Source: Pholiota molesta
Taxonomy: Eukaryota; Basidiomycota; Agaricomycetes; Agaricales; Strophariaceae
Reading direction: 5' to 3'
DNA: 64,000 nt
NCBI GenBank assembly: GCA_014925825.1
Contig: JACGCK010000002.1
Coordinates: forward strand, 62,001-126,000
Both the position numbers and the translations under genes were made by a program. Every line of letters begins with the position of its first letter. The first letter of the stretch is position 1. The notes beneath the pieces were generated by a model, which was not told where the DNA came from, searched no databases, and worked only from the letters and a program-made list of their open reading frames with translations. Positions 22,091-34,200 of this stretch are shown in pieces.

Positions 22091-23260
22091 ACATCGCATG
22101 CCACATGATATGCGGCTAGCTGCTGAAAACTTCAAAAGGATGCAATGTTTCCCTACACCCAAGTGAAAGATGTTTCACTGTCCAGTCTAACTGGTATAAC
22201 CATTGAGGTTATTAAAGGCCTAATCCCAATCAGGATTGGCCGCTATCGCGGTACCCTTAGGGTCCCCTCATCGGAGACGATGAGTTGTAGTTGTATCGTG
22301 GACCTGGCTCCTACAGATGGCCTCAGCATGTGTAGGACATATACAAGCTTGTCTGAGTCTTTGAAATACATTGAAATTTTTTGACGTGACTTTGTGCACA
22401 TAAACCTCCAATAAATTCCCAGCTGTTTACCCACTGGTGACTACCAGCAACATCAATCCCAAGTCGTCTCATATAATAGGGTCACATCTAGAATCTGAAA
22501 GGGCAACACTTCATAATGAAAAATTGTTTCGAATTCGTGCTGGAATTCTGCTAAATTCACTGGCTGATGTATGGAACCTCGTGCATTCAGCATGTGAAGG
22601 AAACTTCATTTCCCGCGACACAGCCCTTACCAACTGTCGAGACTCGAGACTCCTGGATGATCGATGGATCGTGTCAGGGTGCGAGAAGGGCATTGATCAT
22701 GATGCCCATGGACCTTGACAATCCCGAAGTCGCGTATGCCGATGGCGGTGTTCAAAAGCAACGCTTAAGTTTCAACATCATAAGTTGCGGCAAAAATCCA
22801 CAATGCATCTGCCACATTCCCGAATAAGCAGTTAAATCGGCGTGTACATTACCTGCGGTCAAGGTGCGCATGTGTAGGGAGTACTTTGCATTGACCAAAC
22901 AGGTGTAGAGTGCACACACTTACCTACCTGCCATTCTACTCAGGGATGATGGCACCGCCGCAACACTCTCCGCCGCAGTCGGTCCAGAAAGAGTACTTCT
23001 GCCCAGCCTCGAAAGCAAACCTGCAAAGCTCCACGACTCCGCTGACCCTCGTTCTTCTCCCTGTTCCCTATTTGCTTATCTTCCAATTCTTCGTATCTCA
23101 GCCGCGTCCGAAGCATTTAGCTGCATATCAGCACCATTTTATTCGCCATCTTTAATTGCAGCCATCGATCCCAGCACGAAAACCTAGTATCCTCGATATC
23201 GAGCAAGAAGGAGCAAGAAGACGTATATTGCATCACAAACGCAGCAGCTACAATCGCAAG
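22091..23260. other. Intergenic region
   Basis: About 1.2 kb, one of the longest gaps. Overlapping short frames lack motifs and codon bias. I see no terminal repeats or transposase remnant. The last 100 bases can be read in frame with the next gene but are more likely its leader. Confidence 0.45.
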
Positions 23261-23901
23261 ATGGCCTTCGTTGAGGCAAATTATCATCCTTTTTTATTCG
23301 CGATGATGGCACTATCGGCCATGGCTGAGCTAGGCCTGACCTCGTTCCTAATCAGCGCTGGGAATGAGAACGGGACTTGGCCACGTCCTAGGTATCATTC
23401 TCTGTGAGTCAGCTATGCTGTTGAAATCCCAAGTTGCATAGCTGAGAGTCACTGTAAAAGGTTGATCATGTTCTGCTTCAATGCAGCTTGGACGACGCTG
23501 TTCTCGGCGGCGTATATATTATTTTATGTGGACGGAGGACGCTATTTTCTAGCGAATGTGGCAAGTTCTGTGATTTGGCTGCTCGTCACGACCGCGCTTT
23601 GGGTAAGTCCAGAAGGTCACAATGAGCCATCCCGACGTTTCTGAGATGTATCGTGCCCTGTGGCCATTTGTAGGGAACCGCAGCTGGAATTATGCACAAC
23701 ACACGAACAGGTGCAGACTGCGCGAGACGAGCTACGATATCTAGATGTCGACAGTCGTTGACAGTAGAGGCGCTGGGCTGGACAGAGTTTTCGCTTTGCA
23801 TATTAGCGTTATTTGGGACGTGCGTGTGCGTGTGGTCCGAGAGATGGAAGCAAAGGCTGTCGGAGGAGAATGAGAGCGGGTCACAGACGCATTTGGTGTA
23901 G
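23261..23901 (+). CDS. Four-TM MARVEL-like membrane protein
   Basis: Exons 23261-23403, 23461-23602 and 23674-23901 give about 170 residues. Hydrophobic segments: PFLFAMMALSAMAELGLTSFLI, LIMFCFNAAWTTLFSAAYIL, FLANVASSVIWLLVTTALWGTAAGI and FSLCILALFGTCVCVW. Four TMs with short loops and a cytosolic tail fit the MARVEL-type proteins common in basidiomycetes, thought to act in vesicle traffic or membrane apposition. No sequence signature beyond topology, so the family is tentative. Confidence 0.72.
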
Positions 23902-24041
23902 ATACCCAAATATGTTTCTGTTATCAGATAAAGATTTCGGTTCATGACATGCATGACCCTCCACGCCGGACGGCTTTGGCCTAGGCTATCTCATGCTATG
24001 ACAGCTGCAGCCATTCGTTCTCACCACCTACCATTCCATCA

Positions 24042-26263
24042 ATGCCATCCAACTCGCCTCCTTTGTCTGGGGACGAGGATGACTATCTCCGCGCCGAATG
24101 CGACCACCTGCTGCAGACCTCTGGCCACGACTCCGACTCAGAGCACGACCAACCCGCAGATTCTGCTGGCTTCTTGGGCGGAGAAGAGTCTGGAGAAGCG
24201 GATGACGAACTCCTCCAGCCCAGTAGACTAACTCTTTCCGATGCTGCCCTTGAATCTCGAAGGCGCAAAGCGTTCTTTGTCCGGACTCTGGCATTGCTGT
24301 GTGCCTGCAGCTTGAGTGTTGGCAGTCATTAGTATGTGTTACTCATCAACCATGAATGCCTTCTTTCGTGTTCAAGTGTTGTCCTAGCGCCTCGAATATT
24401 CTGGGGCCGCTGAAGAGTCGTCTGCAACGGGAAATGGGGGCGTCACATACTGAATTCGGGCTGTTGCTTTCAGCCTTCAGCTTAAACAGCACATGGACGC
24501 CGTTAGTGGGCGGTATCCTGGCGAGCCGCTTGGGAACGACCTTTACGAGTATTTTGGCTACTGGTGTAATATTGCTAGGTGCGATTTTTGTCTCCGCGAT
24601 TGTGATCCCATCTGACATCATTCATTCAGGCCAAATATTTCTTCTCTGTGGCGACATCTGGGGAGACATACGTTTGATGACTTTGGGTCTCTTCATCTTC
24701 GGGTTAGGTGTCAGCCCATTGGCTGTTGTTCAAGAAACCATCATTGTCCGTTTCTTCAAGTCTCATGGTTTGGGCGTCTCCATGGCCTTTGGCCTCATAG
24801 CTGGCAAAGCTGCCTCATTCATAGCTGCACGGACATCATACCCTCTGACCGAACGATTTGGTCCTCGAGCTCCTTTCTATGTTGCCACTTCCTTGGCTAG
24901 CCTTTCAGTCATCGTCAATCTTTTATACATATCCCTATCCAAATGGCTCATTGACGGCGCTGGCGCGGAATTGGAGGCTCCGGATATCAACGACGAAGCT
25001 CATCGTCGCCTAGCCATCAATTTAACTGAAGCGCAAGCTCTAGAGAAAGTTGCTGAAAAGCGCAAAGTTCACATCCGTCAAATAACGAAATTGGGAGACG
25101 TGTTTTGGGCGTAAGAACTTATTTTCAGCGTCTCCACGTCAAGCTGACCTCCGACAAATATAGGTACATGGGGCTCAACTTATTTTGTGGAATGATCTGG
25201 GCACCTTTTGATCACCTCGCGGCGTAAGTATATGCAACATACACTCAGTACAACATTCTCATACAAGACGTTAGCAATATTATCGAGAATCGCTACCACA
25301 TGAAAGAGAACGAAGCTGCAAATAGCGCTGCATACCTACTGGCTGGTCCTATTGTCTTATACCCCCTTGTGAGTTGTCAGCATTTGCGATATGTGAATTT
25401 TGGCTCTGATCACCATCAAGTGCGGGTTTCTTGTAGATTTCAGGAAGCACAGGCCAATTGTGATTCAACTACTGCTTTTATCATCGACATTGACCATGTT
25501 CGCATACATCTGGCTGGCGCTGTCACCGGCATGGACGAAAACTCCAGTCCCTGCTATATTTTCTTTCGCCGTTGGGCATGGATTTTCACCTTGTGGGCAG
25601 CTTATTTGGCGCTGAGATGTAATCTGACCGGTATTCTAGTATTGCTCGTGGTCCTAGTTCCTAAGATTGTTCCTTCCAAGTATATCTCAACAGCTCTGGG
25701 CGCGCATAAGAGTGTATGTCTCCTCCACCTCCTATTATGTTGCAATTCGTTGAAGGGGCCTTTGGAAGATGGAGCAAACAGGTTCCACACTATTTTCGAC
25801 GTTATCAGGCATTTTGCTAGACTCCAACCATCCTGGTGACAAACCCAGCGAGACGACATTCCAATATCTGCTCAACGCCTTCCTCACACTCAACGTACTT
25901 CAATATGGGACTATTCTTCTTTTGGTTTACCTTCAATACCATAAAATTCGCACCTCGAAGAGAATCCGTTCACGGCGTAGCTCTTTCGGGGACTCGGATG
26001 TTCGTGGCAGCACTCACTCGCCAGATAGGACATCCCGGCCACCGAATGATTCGGATGAAAGCCCCCTTTTGACTACCGACCACCAGCAATATTTCTCATC
26101 TGGGTCCACAGAACCTAGACCGCTAGAGCATCGCAAAAATCAATCAGAACTGCGCAGGGGGGTGTTCATAGCTATTTTGTGCACGGTTTTAGTTGTTTTG
26201 GCCTGGATATTGTTCATGCTCACCGCATGGTACAAGCTTGGGCAACGAAAAGGAGAGCATTAA
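24042..26263 (+). CDS. MFS transporter, MFSD1-like
   Basis: Seven exons (24042-24331, 24388-25110, 25164-25223, 25275-25368, 25421-25592, 25640-25713, 25769-26263). An acidic, Ser-rich N-terminal tail of about 80 residues precedes a 12-TM core. Markers: YASNILGPLKSRLQREMG, LLLSAFSLNSTWTPLVGGIL, LGLFIFGLGVSPLAVVQETI, FGLIAGKAASFIAARTSYP, RAPFYVATSLASL, YMGLNLFCGMIWAPFDHLA, CGFLVDFRKHRP, VLVPKIVPSKYISTALG, FSTLSGILLD. The Q-E-T-I motif and missing sugar-porter signatures recall MFSD1, a lysosomal dipeptide carrier, so a vacuolar role is likely. A Ser/Arg-rich loop precedes the last TM. Substrate is inferred only. Confidence 0.85.
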
Positions 26264-26554
26264 TGACGCGCAGTTTCTGTAAATTAGTCTATTCGTTGTA
26301 CTTACCAGTTGTCAATACCAATCATGAACACTTGAACAACAAAGATCTAAGATAAGATTAGATGATGTTGGTTATCCATCATGTCTCGGAGATTGCCGGT
26401 GGTACTACACAGTTTTGTTCAGCCCCCGGTTCCTTTTTGGGGTAGATACAGTAGGTAATATTCGCCGCCGCGCTCAACCTCCTCAAGCAAAAGGTACGTC
26501 GCGGTGGTCGCCTGTGACAGTTGAGACGCTCATTTGCTCGTTTCTAGCCGCAAG
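26264..26554. other. RPL15 promoter and 5' leader
   Basis: About 290 bases. Near the end, a GT at 26493 and a TTTCTAG at 26541-26547 could bound a short intron in the leader just before the start codon, common in fungal ribosomal protein genes. Confidence 0.35.
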
Positions 26555-27331
26555 ATGGGCGCATACAAATACATTGGGGAGCTCTACAAAAAGAAGCAGT
26601 CGGATGTCTTGCGCTTCCTCCTTCGCGTTCGGTGTGTCTCCATCTCGCCCGCAAGCCCTGACTTTGGTCTTACAAATGTATTTCTAGCTGCTGGGAATAC
26701 AGGCAATTGAACGTCATCCACCGCGCCTCCCGCCCATCGCGCCCCGACAAGGCCCGCCGTCTCGGTTACAAGGCCAAGCAGGGATATGTCGTCTACCGCA
26801 TCCGCGTCCGCCGTGGTAACCGCAAGAAGCCCGTCCCCAAGGGTGCCACCTACGGCAAGCCCGTCCGCCAAGGTGTTAACCACCTCAAGTTCCAACGTGG
26901 TCTCAGGAGTACTGCCGAGGAGCGTGTTGGAAAGCGATGCGGAAACTTGCGTGTGTTGAACTCGTACTGGGTGAACCAGGATGGTGTATACAAGTACTAC
27001 GAGGTTATCTTGGTAGACCCCAACCACAAGGCTGTGAGTAAAAGTTTTGACTTTAACTGCTGTATTTCCCGCTCATTTTGGATGTAGATCCGTCGTGACG
27101 CCAGGATCAACTGGATCGTCAACTCCGTTCACAAGCGCCGCGAGGCTCGTGGACTAACGAGTATCGGAAAGCAGGTCCGTTATCTGCTCGGCTTGTATTC
27201 GCTTGTGGGTGCTCACCTTTGGGTTTCCATTTCAGAACCGTGGTCTCGGCAAGGGCCACCGTTACAACCACACCCCTGCGCGTTCCACCTGGAAGAAACA
27301 CAACACCCTCTCTCTGCGCAGATACCGTTGA
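26555..27331 (+). CDS. RPL15: 60S ribosomal protein L15
   Basis: Large-subunit protein uL15-type eL15. Exons 26555-26631, 26688-27033, 27088-27174 and 27236-27331 give 201 residues, close to the usual 204. It starts [20 protein letters not shown]; then [98 protein letters not shown] and the ending [12 protein letters not shown]. Codon use is strongly biased to C-ending codons, as in other highly expressed genes. Certain. Confidence 0.97.
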
Positions 27332-27737
27332 TCCTTTCCAGTTATGCTTGTTTTCTTTACTCCCTCTTGTTACCACCATGCTATACAGCCTCATGCACCA
27401 TGTATGCTGCCACCCACGTCCCCAAGATTATGAATGTGAACGAACAAGTTGTGAGATTCTGAGGCTTTAAGTTGAGTTGAACACAATGGACTCACGCCCT
27501 TCCAATATATCAATGAATATAATTGAAGTTGTAATGAAGGCATTTAATCGAGGGTACATGGGCGCCGGAAAGAATCAGTGCTGCCTGCGCCCTGCCAGAC
27601 TTTGTTGCCAAGACTGAGCTAAATTGATGTCAGTCCAACGCTTGGCCCTTGGTATTTGATGAACGTTCAACGTTCACCTTACTTATTATACCTGTTCAAT
27701 GGTGTTCATCCCATCTGCCCGTCTTCACCCACATAAT
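27332..27737. other. Intergenic, RPL15 3' flank and GH16 promoter
   Basis: About 400 bases. An in-frame upstream ATG at 27699 would add 13 residues to the GH16 protein but weakens its signal peptide. A TTATTATA at 27680-27690 could serve as a TATA element. Confidence 0.4.
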
Positions 27738-29580
27738 ATGATTCGAGCTCTTCCTCTCAGCTTCTTATTTCTTATATCTTTTATTCGGGTCGTGGGTGGC
27801 TTTGAGTTAACAAACTCCAGCCTCCCCACGACATGGCCTTCAGATTTCCCTATTCTGGCGAAACGAGATTCGTTCGAACAAAATCCAGACGGAACATCAT
27901 TCGTCTGGCTGCCCTTCGATGAATATTTGGGGAAAACATTTTATGAGTGCGTGTTTCCGCCCACTGTAACTTTCACTATAATTTCCTAAGTTCTGGGAAT
28001 TCCATCCTTTGAAGCCGATGGAATTTTTACGATGGACCTGATCCAACGAGGTATGTATAGACGTTTAACTTCGCGACTCCCTATACACTCAGTGATCCTG
28101 ACAATCTGTACAGAGGGCATGTAAAGTAAGGTAAACTTTTATACATTTGCCTATTTCATCTCATTATTGGACTGTCAGGTATGTCAATAGAACCACTGCA
28201 CTTGCAAATCGTCTTGTGTATATTCAAAATGATGGGAAAGTCATTATGAAGGCGGACAATACCACGAAATTAGCTAAAGGCGTCTACAGAGAAAGGTTGC
28301 ATATCATTGCGCACCATAGGACGGGACTTTCCGAATTGATCGTTGTTCTGTTCAAGCGTTCGTATCGAAAGCAAAGCTAAATTCAACACTGGCTTGTTTA
28401 TATTGGACTTAAACCAAGCTCCTTGGGGTTGTGGTACGGTGTTATTCCCAATTCTTCAATAGCTATTTTAACCGTGAAACAGCCGTATGGCCTGCCTTTT
28501 GGACGTTTGGAGACGACTGGCCGAATGTAGGGCATCAATTTTCATGTGGAGACGGTGTGCTAAGACGAGTTCTAAAAAACAGAATGGCGAAATTGATATA
28601 ATCGAAGGTGTCCACGATAATGAACACAATCAAGTTGCCTTTCACACTGCGGATGGTACGTAGTTATATGCCAATCGTATATCTTGCACTCATATTGAAA
28701 TTTGTTGCAATGTCTTCCAGGATGTCATTTAAACTCCAGTACAGACATCACAGGTACCATTCAACTAGTGAGGATAAATCTATACAAAAGCAGCCTCGCA
28801 ATGCTGATTGACTACCTAGTAGACAAGCACTGGCAAAAATCAAACGAATTGCTATGCACTTATCAACGACAATGCCGGATGTGGTATAACTGAATGGAGT
28901 AGGGCGTCCTATGGGCCATATTTGACTCCCAGGAGGCGGTATCTTTGCGATGAAGTGGGACGAAAATGATATTTCAGTCTGTATGTATTAAATATGTTTT
29001 CCAAGGATGTGTTCTCCCTTTCTAATGTTGCTATCAGGGTCCTTCTATCGCGCTGCAATTCCTGTAGATGTCACCGCTGGTAGCCCCACACCATCTGCAT
29101 GGGGAATACCATCGGCGAAGTTGGATTCCTCAATGTGCAATATCAGTAAATTCTTTTCAAATCATTCTATTATCTTTGGTTAGTCGCTAAATCATGTTCT
29201 GACCATGACACTAATAGCTGAGTTATTCAGATATCACTTTCTGTGGTATGTAGAAAATAAGTTGTGTTTTCTATCTGACCAGTAATTTTGGCACAGGTGA
29301 TTGGGCAGGAAACTCATATGCTACTTCAGGCTGTCCTGGGACATGTGAAGAAAGGTTAATGGATCCCGCAAATTTTGCAGTAAGGTGGACCGTTTAATCG
29401 GCCAGTACTTATTGGTTGACCATCACTTAGAATGCTACATGGAGTATCAACTCACTCAAGATATATACAAAGCAAAACTTGACTGGAAGGATAACAGCTG
29501 ATTCTTCTTCTGTCGTTATTATACTGCCTTTCAAAAGCTTGGTATGGCTTTGGCTGCTCTTCGGGTTATTGTTTGTTTGA
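27738..29580 (+). CDS. GH16 endo-beta-1,3(4)-glucanase-like protein, one probable frame break
   Basis: Secreted concanavalin A-fold hydrolase. About ten exons. Signal peptide MIRALPLSFLFLISFIRVVGG; then FYDRWNFYDGPDPTRGHVKY, where RGHVK comes from a 12-nt exon (28114-28125); SVRIESKAKFNTGLFILDL; GCAVWPAFWTFGDDWPN; the catalytic GEIDIIEG with Glu 28589-28591, Asp 28595-28597 and Glu 28604-28606; FHTADGCHLNSSTD; NDNAGCGITEWSRASYGPYL; GGGIFAMKWDENDISVWSFY; SIIFDITFCGDWAGNSY; CPGTCEE. It ends in a hydrophobic tail, likely membrane or GPI anchored. Between SYGPYLT and GGGIF the frame changes by one base at the CCC run 28928-28930. The ExDxxE site is intact. Confidence 0.87.
28114..28125 (+). other. 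12-nt micro-exon in the GH16 gene
   Basis: Flanked by CTGTACAG and GTAAGG splice signals, it supplies residues of the conserved DPTRGHVKYV motif. Skipping it keeps the frame but deletes four residues. Confidence 0.75.
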
Positions 29581-29682
29581 CTTGGAAATGCTATAGAACC
29601 TACATATTTATAATAGTGACACATGGCATATTATTTTGGAAAACACCGTTGACGTCAACAAAGACACCATAGAACAGCCCAA

Positions 29683-31117
29683 TTAAAGTTTCATCTTCCA
29701 TACGATTTTGTCGGCGTCAAGAGTTTCATTTCCTTGTGGCTCCCCAAAAGTAGCCCTCAAAGGAGTGACACTGACCATCCCTTTGTGTATCGCCCAACCA
29801 TCAGTTCCAACAGGCAGAGAGTCTGGCAGAGGCGTGATAAGTCCTTTCATCTCCGGTGCCCATTTGAATAATAAATCTCCAGTCTCCTGATCCTCAGGGC
29901 TAGGTCCAGAGGCTTTGATTTTGTGTTCGGTTGTTGCATCAGGGCCTGGAGCCTGTACTAACTGGTTGTTCGAGCTGAGGCCAGATACATCTTTGAAGAG
30001 TCGACCATAAGAGTTTCGCCATATCCTAGTCCACGCAATGGAAGGCCTTCTTTGGAAATAATTTCCTCAATTAACGGGATATTGACACTGTATAGGTCGA
30101 CTTCGCCAGCCCTCAAACCACATTGATCTTGGCCCCAGTTATTCCATAGATGACTGATGATGCGACATCCTAATTCATGGGCGGGTTCAAAGTAAGTCGT
30201 CGGTGTTGGATGTACGACTGTTCCATAGGAGATTGCAATTGAACGCATCTTAGACAATGCCGACGACATAGCAGCACCGATAGTGCCAGAAGATAAAGCG
30301 AACGCGGCTGCAAGGATATTCCGTTGTCATAAGGGATAAAACGAATTGCCGAATTACGAGACGACGAACAGGAAGTATTGCGCCCTAAATTAGGACCGGA
30401 TATCTAGAAAGTTGGGTTTGAGTTATAGAGAAAACGGAGTAAAGGTAGGCATACCACAAGATCGATTTCACCCTTGTATATATTGTGCAAAGCCACATTC
30501 GCACAAGTTGCCGGGGTCTGTAAATAAAAGATATTGTCGTTATGTGGTCGTTCGAAGAAATGAAGTATATTCATACTCCATCCAAGAGTATCCATTCAGC
30601 CTATAGAGTGGTTTGATAGGTGATGAGTATGCTTTTAAATGACGAGTACGCACCAGTTCACCATCTTGTAATGGCCTTGATCGGACGGCGATTTCCCCAC
30701 TTCCGTCTTCTTTGGGATAAAAGTAATAGCCTTTAGTAAGTTCCTTTATATGATAGGCTTTACCTGTTCGTGAAAAATAATGGTGGGGAGTAAATAGTCT
30801 GATTGGTTTGGATGCACATCTATGTTTCGGTGAAATGAACCGACCAATCCAAGATTTCTGTGCATTAGGGAGAACAACTTTGACGTCCCAACCTTTGAGA
30901 TTTATGTATATTTCAGCATCCTGAAGAAATGCCATTCAAATGCCTGCCTTTACCGAGGTGCTCCGTTAAATGACGATACAATCCGAGGATATATGGGGAT
31001 TCTGTCAGGTTTGGAGGTCCATCGTCGTTCTGGATATCGCGAGGGTATTAATAAGAACGAATATTATGCTGGGCTGATCCGTACTGTTAGAAGGACTCTT
31101 GGTTTAGAGGTCGACAT
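29683..31117 (-). CDS. SurE-type 5'/3'-nucleotidase (acid phosphatase-like)
   Basis: Metal-dependent phosphatase of the SurE fold. Start at 31117 (MSTSKPRVLLT), then an intron splits LLT from NDDGPP (metal-binding Asp pair, 31021-31029). Further blocks: SPYILGLYRHLTEHLGWDVK, VVLPNAQKSWIGKAYHIKEL, FYPKEDGSGEIA, AEWILLDGTPATCANVAL, ISGPNLGRNTS, AFALSSGTIGAA, SIAISYGTVVHPTPTTYFEP, GEVDLYSVNIPLIEEI, WTRIWRNSYGRLFKDVSG and a tail ending DKIVWKMKL. One base appears missing at the AA pair 30037-30038, between EGLP and WTRIW; otherwise complete. Fungal relatives are acid phosphatases, sometimes fused to a tubulin-tyrosine ligase domain, which is absent here. Convergent with GH16; divergent from the RasGEF gene. 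Confidence 0.88.
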
Positions 31118-31239
31118 GGATGTGGTGGGGGATTGGGGTGAGAGCGCGGTGGCTATAGCTGTTGGACAGCTCTGTTGTCAAATCACTTTCTCATCACCAT
31201 CATCACCGCTTCCTACCCTGCGTCCACCATTCGGCAGTC

Positions 31240-34200
31240 ATGTCTGCCCACGAACTTCCTGACCTCCCAAGCTTGCCACCTTTGGCACTGCCTTCCTACT
31301 GCGAGTCAACGCTAGCCCCTCCCCCCCCTCTTTCGCCAGGCCGAAGTTCAGCCCAACTCCAGCAATCTCCAGCACTGTCGTTGGCGGAGTCGTTTTCAAC
31401 AGCTTATACTTCAGCTTCTCCTGGCCATGAGCTTCCAGAGATAATTCATCTCAGTTCATCTTCTTTGGCCGCACCTCAGAGCCTACGAAAGTCGCTCTCT
31501 ATCGACTCATTTGCTCAGTATAACCGTGATAGTCACAAAAATCATTCAAACGATTCCGCAGAACCCAACAAAAACATGTTGTATGGGCTAACTGTTAATA
31601 CCCAAGCGCAACCAACGATACCCATATTTCCTCCTCGATCCCGTGGCGAGAGCTTAAGCTTTTTGCAACAAGATCATGAACCACCCTTCCCCCCGGACCC
31701 AGATGTAGACCGCTACGATCTTCTCAGCCATACAGCCCTTGAACACACCCGGCGGCTATCGCTAAAAACTCAAGAGCCCTCTAGCGCATCACTACGCGGC
31801 GGTGATTTGACGCTTCCCTCGAGAACTCCTGCATCGCCTACAACAGCGGTTCATTCCGAACTGAGGGAGTTACCTACTATCTCTTCGTCTACTTCTCTTC
31901 AGTCTTCTTCAAGAAAAAGTCATACAGCCCATCCTGCAGGCCGTCTGCGCAGCGGCAGTCTAGGCTATAATTTTCCTTCCAGCTCCAAGCGAGATACTCA
32001 CATTCTTCTGCCTGTAAGCTGTTTATTCTTACAATCTTTTCGAGCCTGCCTAATAATTTCTTAGAATCGATCATTTCCATTTGTTTCTAACACTAAAAAA
32101 GACATAGTCCTCGCCATCATTGGCACCGCAAGCTGTGGTAAGTCGACGTTGATACGGAAAGGTCTCTCAGGGTATAGTCTTGGCGAGTCAAATGTGGTGC
32201 TAGAAGATTCAAATTCTGATGAACGTCCTCGTTGTAAGTGGTATATGCATCTTTATTATGGAAGCAAATCCAACTTTCGGTCATTCATCTTTGTAATATA
32301 GACGTGCGTCGAGCTGGAAAACTTGTCCTGGACAGTCAGCTCATCTCTTCTGTCACTTCTGGGATCATCGAAGTGATAGAGGTGAGTATCCAGACCACAA
32401 GCAACGGCCTCCTGACGTGGCCTCAGGGTCTCCCTCCTGTTGACGGCATTATAATTTGTTATGACGCTTCCAGTCAGAGTTCATATCAACCTGTTGAAGG
32501 GCTTATCAGTCAGTACCTATTTTTCTCCTATTTGATTTTTAACTGATGCACCTCTAGAGGGTTACCGAAGCATGTCAATGCCCATTATGGTCCTGGGGTG
32601 CAAAAGCGAACGACCCCATGAAATCGATCCCACCAAAGTGATGGCGATGCTTAAACGATACGATACAGGCTTAATTGAGGTTTCCAACGCTCACGAAGCC
32701 GGAAAAGCAAGGATGAAGCAGTCGTTTGCATACTTGATGAAAGCTGTCCTACGCCAGAGAGGTTAGTTCGCTTCGAATTCATTGTATCTATGGTGCTCAC
32801 CTGACACATATAGGGCATAATCCCGTTGTCGATGACCGAAATCCTGCTAGTCCCGTCTTTCTCGATAAAGGTTCACCATCAGGAGATTCGTGGACACATA
32901 GCCCAACGAGTCCGAATTCCAACCCTTCATTCAACACTCCGTCTTTTATGACCCTCGCAACCGATGTATCCGATTCATCTGAACATTCTGCCTCCACCCC
33001 GACCGCCGATTCCGCATCGCCGATATCACCAAATGGGCTTCCCTCGGCGGGCGATCTCCTACATACTATTGAGATGTCGAAAACTATGCACGATGATTCT
33101 CAGGATATAGATGTCCAAGATTCTGATGATGCGCACCGTCATGATTCTGGAGAGACCTCTCCAAGTTTCCATGAAGGGGGCCAACCTCATTCAGAGGAGG
33201 AGAAAGTTAAGAAGGAACCGTCAGTATAGTTTTAAAAATTGTATAATACCATAGTACTCACGCGAATTTCATTCAGTCGCCCATCGCAATGGGCAGATCT
33301 AGATGATTTACTCGATAAGCTTTTATTCCTTTCTGTCAGCGGAGACGGTGAGCGGATTCCAATTCTTCCAAGATGTCATCTGACTATATTTGTTTGTCTT
33401 GCTAGATCCTACATTTGCAACACATTTCTTGTTAACTTACCGCAGATTCACAACCCCTCGAAGTGTCCTCCTTGCAATGCAAAAGCGGATACGTCAGTTA
33501 GATAATCCTACGGGAGATCCAATGTTTGCTTGCTTTGCTCAAATGCGGTATGCTTTGTCCAATTGAACCATAGCCTAAGCTCATACTTTAATTAGAATAT
33601 GTCATCTTCTCGAAACATGGATTCACGATTATCCGCATGACTTTGCCGTCAAAGGAACCGCAGGCGCCCTTAATGCATTAATCAAATCAATCATCTCGAA
33701 AACACATCTTTTACATTACGGTTCAGAATTCCTGCCGTTCCTAGAGCAGCTTCCCAGTCTTGTGGATGAAGATAGCACCTGGGCATTGAAAGTCGAGGCA
33801 GATGCGGACAGTGATGATTATACTCCCGAGGACGAAGATGACGAAGAAATGAAATTGGATGAAAACAACGCTGCTGTTGAGACTACTAGTGTTGAGGCGC
33901 TGAATAGCACTCCCAAAGCTACGCCGCCCTCCAGAGAGCGGAAATCTAGTTTACCATTATCTAAGGTATTATCCACGTCGCAACCCAATGGCCACCAATC
34001 GGTTCTTTATTACGATCAACATCCCAAGCAGTATATCAGGGACCTCGTCAAGCTTGCTCAAGACGTTCTGAATACGGACTCTGATGAAATCGCGCAAGAA
34101 ATAACTCGACAAGGTGTAAAGCGCTTTATGGTAATCAAAGTACGTGTCCGAAGGTTATTTTTTTTCAATTTGCTCTCAACTATTGCACTGCAGCCTCGAG

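Noticed and set aside
22091..23260. Possible retroelement remnant in the 1.2-kb gap
   Set aside because: I could not find terminal repeats, a primer-binding site or any transposase/RT motif.
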